Part shown: one piece after another, positions 61,219-64,000 of the stretch
Numbering within the stretch: the first letter of the stretch is position 1
Layout: every line of letters begins with the position of its first letter
Assembly (NCBI GenBank): GCA_050313995.1
Contig: JBNPMM010000004.1
Source of the DNA: JAUMWX01 sp023394215
GTDB taxonomy: Bacteria > Bacillota > Clostridia > Tissierellales > Peptoniphilaceae
DNA length: 64,000 nucleotides
Strand: one strand, 5' to 3'
Program-made: the position numbers and the translations under genes
Notes under the pieces: generated by a model
Database searches by the model: none
What the model was told of the DNA's origin: nothing
What the model saw: only the letters and a program-made list of their open reading frames with translations

Positions 61219-61938
61219 ATGTTTACTAATAAAAGGGTATTAATAAAATTAAGTGGAGAGGCATTGTCCGGACATAAGGGTTTTGGAATGGATGATGAGA
61301 CAATAGAAAAAATCTGTGGAGTTATAAAAGAAGCTCATGATTTGGGAACGGAAATAGGTATAGTTGTAGGGGGAGGAAACTTCTGGAGGGGAAGATCTTC
61401 TACCAATATGGACAGGACGGTTTCAGATAATATAGGTATGTTGGGAACTGTTATGAACGCTTTGAGGGTTCAGGCGAGTTTGGAGAATTTAGGGCTTGAA
61501 ACAAGGGTTTTGACTGCTATTTCCATGAATGAAGTTGCTGAGCCTTTTATAGTAAGAAGGGCGATAAGGCATATAGAAAAGGGAAGAATAGTTATATTCG
61601 GAGCGGGAACCGGTCTCCCTTATTTTTCAACAGATACAACAGCAGCCTTAAGGGCTCTTGAAATCCAAGCTGACTGTATCCTGCTTGGAAAGACCGGCAC
61701 AGATGCTATATATGATAAGGACCCTAATAAATGTGATGATGCAAAGAAGTTTACTTCTTTAACATATAGGGAAATTTTAAATTTAAATTTGGGTGTTATG
61801 GATGCTTCGGCTACATCATTGTGCATGGATAATGATATGCCTTTGGTTGTTTTCGGAATCGATGACCCTTATAACCTTGTAAGAGTAATCAAGGGAGAAG
61901 AAATAGGAACATTTGTAGGAGGAGACAATGGTAGATAA
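61219..61938 (+). CDS. pyrH: Uridylate kinase
   Basis: Phosphorylates UMP to UDP in the cytoplasm. The protein is 239 residues. Family motifs are VLIKLSGEALSGHKGFGMD, GIVVGGGNFWRG, FGAGTGLPYFSTDTTAALRA and LLGKTGTDAIYDKDP (quoted in part). The start is the ATG at 61219. An ATG at 61207 overlaps the ribosome binding site (TGGAGA). It overlaps frr by 11 bases. Confidence 0.96.
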   Translation: MFTNKRVLIKLSGEALSGHKGFGMDDETIEKICGVIKEAHDLGTEIGIVVGGGNFWRGRSSTNMDRTVSDNIGMLGTVMNALRVQASLENLGLETRVLTAISMNEVAEPFIVRRAIRHIEKGRIVIFGAGTGLPYFSTDTTAALRALEIQADCILLGKTGTDAIYDKDPNKCDDAKKFTSLTYREILNLNLGVMDASATSLCMDNDMPLVVFGIDDPYNLVRVIKGEEIGTFVGGDNGR

Positions 61939-62485
61939 TATTATTAAAGATGGTAAGGATTCTTTGGAACTTCATATAGCCGGATTTAAAGAAAATCTTG
62001 CTACTGTAAGAGCGGGTAGAGCAAATCCGCATTTAGTTGAAAATATAACTTTTTCTTATTACGGTGTTCAAACACCTATAAAGCAAGCTGCGACTATTAC
62101 AGTGCCTGAAGCAAGGCTTTTAGTTGTGCAACCTTGGGATGCGAGCATACTTAGAGAGGTAGAAAAAGCTATAATAGCTTCAGATTTGGGTATCACACCT
62201 TCAAATGATGGTAAGCTTATAAGGCTTCCTTTCCCTGAGCTTACTGAGGAAAGAAGAAAAGAACTTGTTAAAGATGTTAAGAAGAGGGCTGAAGCATCAA
62301 AAGTCGGAGCCAGAAATATAAGAAGAGATATGATGGACCAAGTTAAGAAGGCTAAGAAGGATAATGAGATTACCGAAGATGAGCAAAAATCCTTGGAAGA
62401 AGATGTGCAAAAACTTATAGACGAGTATATCAAGAAGATTGATGATATCACTAAGGAAAAAGAAAAAGAATTATTAGAAGTATAA
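61928..62485 (+). CDS. frr: Ribosome recycling factor
   Basis: Splits post-termination ribosomes with EF-G. The protein is 185 residues, the standard length. Motifs are FKENLATVRAGRANPHLVE, VPEARLLVVQPWD, and the long helical hairpin LPFPELTEERRKELVKDVKK, then RNIRRDMMDQVKKAKKDN. The start overlaps pyrH by 11 bases, with GGAGGAG upstream inside pyrH. It precedes uppS by 15 bases. Confidence 0.97.
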   Translation: MVDNIIKDGKDSLELHIAGFKENLATVRAGRANPHLVENITFSYYGVQTPIKQAATITVPEARLLVVQPWDASILREVEKAIIASDLGITPSNDGKLIRLPFPELTEERRKELVKDVKKRAEASKVGARNIRRDMMDQVKKAKKDNEITEDEQKSLEEDVQKLIDEYIKKIDDITKEKEKELLEV

Positions 62486-62500
62486 TATAGAGGAAGGCAT

Positions 62501-63235
62501 ATGGACGCTGATTTAAAAGATTTAATCAAGGAAAAGTCAATTAAGCATCTTGCTATTATCATGGACGGTAACGGCAGGTGGGCTAAGGCTAAAGACCTGA
62601 AGAGAACGGAGGGTCATAAAGCGGGATCGGAAAGAGTAATAGATATAACCGAAGCCTGTGATGAACTTGGTATTAAATATCTCAGTCTGTATGCCTTTTC
62701 AACTGAAAACTGGAAAAGGCCTGAGGAAGAGGTCTTTACTATAATGGAGCTTTTGAATAAGTTTATAAGCAGGGAGCTTGATCATTTGCATAGAAAAAAT
62801 GTTAAGCTTCAGATAATGGGAGATATTAAAAGACTTCCTTTTATTAACAGGAAATCTGTGGAGTATGCCCTAAACAAGACTAAAAACAATACAGGTCTTG
62901 TACTTAATATCGGCTTAAATTATGGGGGTAGGAGCGAATTGCTTTATGCGTTTAAAGCTATGCTTGCCGATTTTTCAAAAGATAAGATAAGTGAAGAAGA
63001 TTTTAGTGAAGATTTGATATCTTCATATTTGTATACAAAAAATATGCCGGATCCGGATCTTTTAATCAGGACCGGAGGAGAAATAAGGCTGTCGAATTTT
63101 ATGCTTTACCAATTGGCATATTCTGAGTTTTATTTTACGGAAGTTTTATGGCCTGACTTTGATAGGCAGGAACTGAAAAAAGCCTTGGAGGCTTTTATAT
63201 ATAGAGATAGGAGATTTGGGGGATTAAATGGGTAA
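62501..63235 (+). CDS. uppS: Undecaprenyl diphosphate synthase (cis-prenyltransferase)
   Basis: Makes the C55 lipid carrier for wall synthesis from FPP and IPP. The protein is 244 residues. It begins with HLAIIMDGNGRWAKAKDLKR (catalytic Asp), then GHKAGSERV, YLSLYAFSTENWKRP and the late RTGGEIRLSNFMLYQLAYSEFYF (quoted in part). GGGTTGA-type spacing is not seen; AGAGGAAGG is the ribosome binding site. Its stop overlaps the cdsA start by eight bases. Confidence 0.96.
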   Translation: MDADLKDLIKEKSIKHLAIIMDGNGRWAKAKDLKRTEGHKAGSERVIDITEACDELGIKYLSLYAFSTENWKRPEEEVFTIMELLNKFISRELDHLHRKNVKLQIMGDIKRLPFINRKSVEYALNKTKNNTGLVLNIGLNYGGRSELLYAFKAMLADFSKDKISEEDFSEDLISSYLYTKNMPDPDLLIRTGGEIRLSNFMLYQLAYSEFYFTEVLWPDFDRQELKKALEAFIYRDRRFGGLNG

Positions 63236-64000
63236 TCGTCTAAAGTTTGATAGAAATCTTTTAACAAGAATAATTACAGGATTTTTTATAATACTATTTA
63301 TTTTCGCCATATCTTTTACAAATGATTATGTTTTATATTTAGGAATATTATTTTTATCCAATGTGGCTATATATGAAATGGCTATGGCATTGGATAAAAT
63401 TGGATATAAGGTGGACAAGGGCTTTGTCTATTCGGCAAATACAATAATAATCTTATTGGGTAGATTTTTAGGCACGGATATTATTTTACCGTTGGTATTT
63501 TTATATGTTGTTGTTTTATTAATCTATATGATATTTGTTGAAACCTCAAGCATAGAGTCTATGTTTGCAAATTTGTTTATATTGGCATATATAACGATGG
63601 CATATTTTTTTATAGCCAATATAGATGATTCAAAGTGGATATTTTATATGTTCGGTTTGGCAGCTTCAACCGATACATCCGCTTATGTTGTAGGTATGAT
63701 TTTTGGAAGGCATAAGCTTATAGAGAGACTTTCTCCTAAAAAGACCGTAGAAGGAGCTATAGGGGGGATTCTTGGAGGGCTTATATTTACCTTGATATTT
63801 ACTCTTTGTTTTAAAATCAATCAGGCTGTATTGCTTTATGTTTTTTCCGTTTTAGCATCCGTTTTGTCTGAAATTGGGGATTTGGTCGCTTCTTTTATAA
63901 AGAGAAGGGCAGGCATAAAGGATTACGGCAGTATTTTTATAGGTCATGGGGGAGTAATGGACAGGTTTGATTCTTTGATTTTGATAAGTCCTTTAGTCTA
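63228..64000 (+). CDS. cdsA: Phosphatidate cytidylyltransferase, truncated by window edge
   Basis: Makes CDP-diacylglycerol for phospholipid synthesis, in the membrane. 257 codons are visible from the ATG at 63228 (GGGGGA upstream), and the frame runs open through the right edge. Many membrane segments are present. The C-terminal signature is SPKKTVEG, then SEIGDLVASFIKRRAGIKDYG and HGGVMDRFDS (quoted in part), matching the family's KDxGxxxPGHGG...DRxDS with IFIGHGG in place of PGHGG. It overlaps uppS by eight bases in the usual order. Probably only a few residues are missing. Confidence 0.93.
   Translation, partial: MGNRLKFDRNLLTRIITGFFIILFIFAISFTNDYVLYLGILFLSNVAIYEMAMALDKIGYKVDKGFVYSANTIIILLGRFLGTDIILPLVFLYVVVLLIYMIFVETSSIESMFANLFILAYITMAYFFIANIDDSKWIFYMFGLAASTDTSAYVVGMIFGRHKLIERLSPKKTVEGAIGGILGGLIFTLIFTLCFKINQAVLLYVFSVLASVLSEIGDLVASFIKRRAGIKDYGSIFIGHGGVMDRFDSLILISPLV

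Noticed and set aside
1..64000. tRNA or rRNA genes
   Set aside because: I found no cloverleaf with the usual T-arm sequence and no conserved rRNA segment in any intergenic region.

Overview
The window is a 64 kb chromosomal segment of a low-GC, AT-rich Gram-positive anaerobe. Strong AGGAGG ribosome binding sites, TGn-extended -10 promoters, a GlgC/GlgD two-subunit ADP-glucose pyrophosphorylase, an [FeFe]-hydrogenase, a YtxH/DUF948 pair and the order rpsB-tsf-pyrH-frr-uppS-cdsA all fit Firmicutes. A Peptoniphilaceae/Tissierellia-type anaerobic coccus is my best guess, inferred from gene content only. Almost all genes read on the plus strand.

Layout. 1-4.4 kb: end of enolase, guaB with a downstream YheO/DauR-type regulator, and rmuC. 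4.6-10.6 kb: a catabolic operon ridA-dpaL-ygeY-like hydrolase-N-acyl-D-amino-acid deacylase-Na+ symporter. 11-13.7 kb: a two-component system behind four 11-bp tandem operator-like repeats. 13.8-19.4 kb: small membrane proteins, a 3-hydroxyacyl-CoA dehydrogenase, an SPFH protein coupled to an Arc-like small DNA-binding protein, and an ABC exporter. 19.6-21.4 kb: a NuoE-like [2Fe-2S] protein plus a group-B-like [FeFe]-hydrogenase. 21.5-23.6 kb: an ArsR-controlled arsenic cassette (permease, thioredoxin-like protein, ArsC). 23.7-26.4 kb (minus): a DASS transporter and an archaeal-type phosphoglycerate mutase, divergent from a LysR regulator.

27.4-40.6 kb is a single long glycogen operon. A CBS/DRTGG Mn-pyrophosphatase comes first, then glgB, glgC, glgD, glgA, a phosphorylase homologue with eroded catalytic motifs, a cytosolic pullulanase and phosphoglucomutase. 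The set covers G6P-G1P interconversion, ADP-glucose synthesis with PPi removal, elongation, branching and debranching. 40.9-42.5 kb is an accessory patch with a hypothetical protein, a membrane gene broken by one base, and a 131-bp tandem repeat array made of small hairpins. The array lies in the promoter of an FHA-FtsW/RodA-PBP operon (42.5-45.7 kb). A MerR regulator follows, then a secreted acidic protein with a 1743-residue subtilisin-like protease (46.9-52.9 kb). 53-55.8 kb is decaying accessory DNA: a frameshifted small secreted gene behind an intact promoter, a membrane-anchored hypothetical, and an IS3-family element sitting inside a terminator hairpin. 55.8-64 kb returns to core genes: nadK (minus), a probable 6S RNA, ytxH-DUF948-lipoprotein, a P1-family peptidase, then rpsB, tsf, pyrH, frr, uppS and the start of cdsA, which is cut by the window edge.

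Most noteworthy are the structured 131-bp repeat array flanked by a duplicated -10 region, the degenerate glycogen phosphorylase kept inside an otherwise intact glycogen operon, the pyrophosphatase-led operon layout, the diaminopropionate/D-amino-acid operon, and the 11-bp phased operator of the two-component system. I saw no tRNA, rRNA, CRISPR array or prophage.
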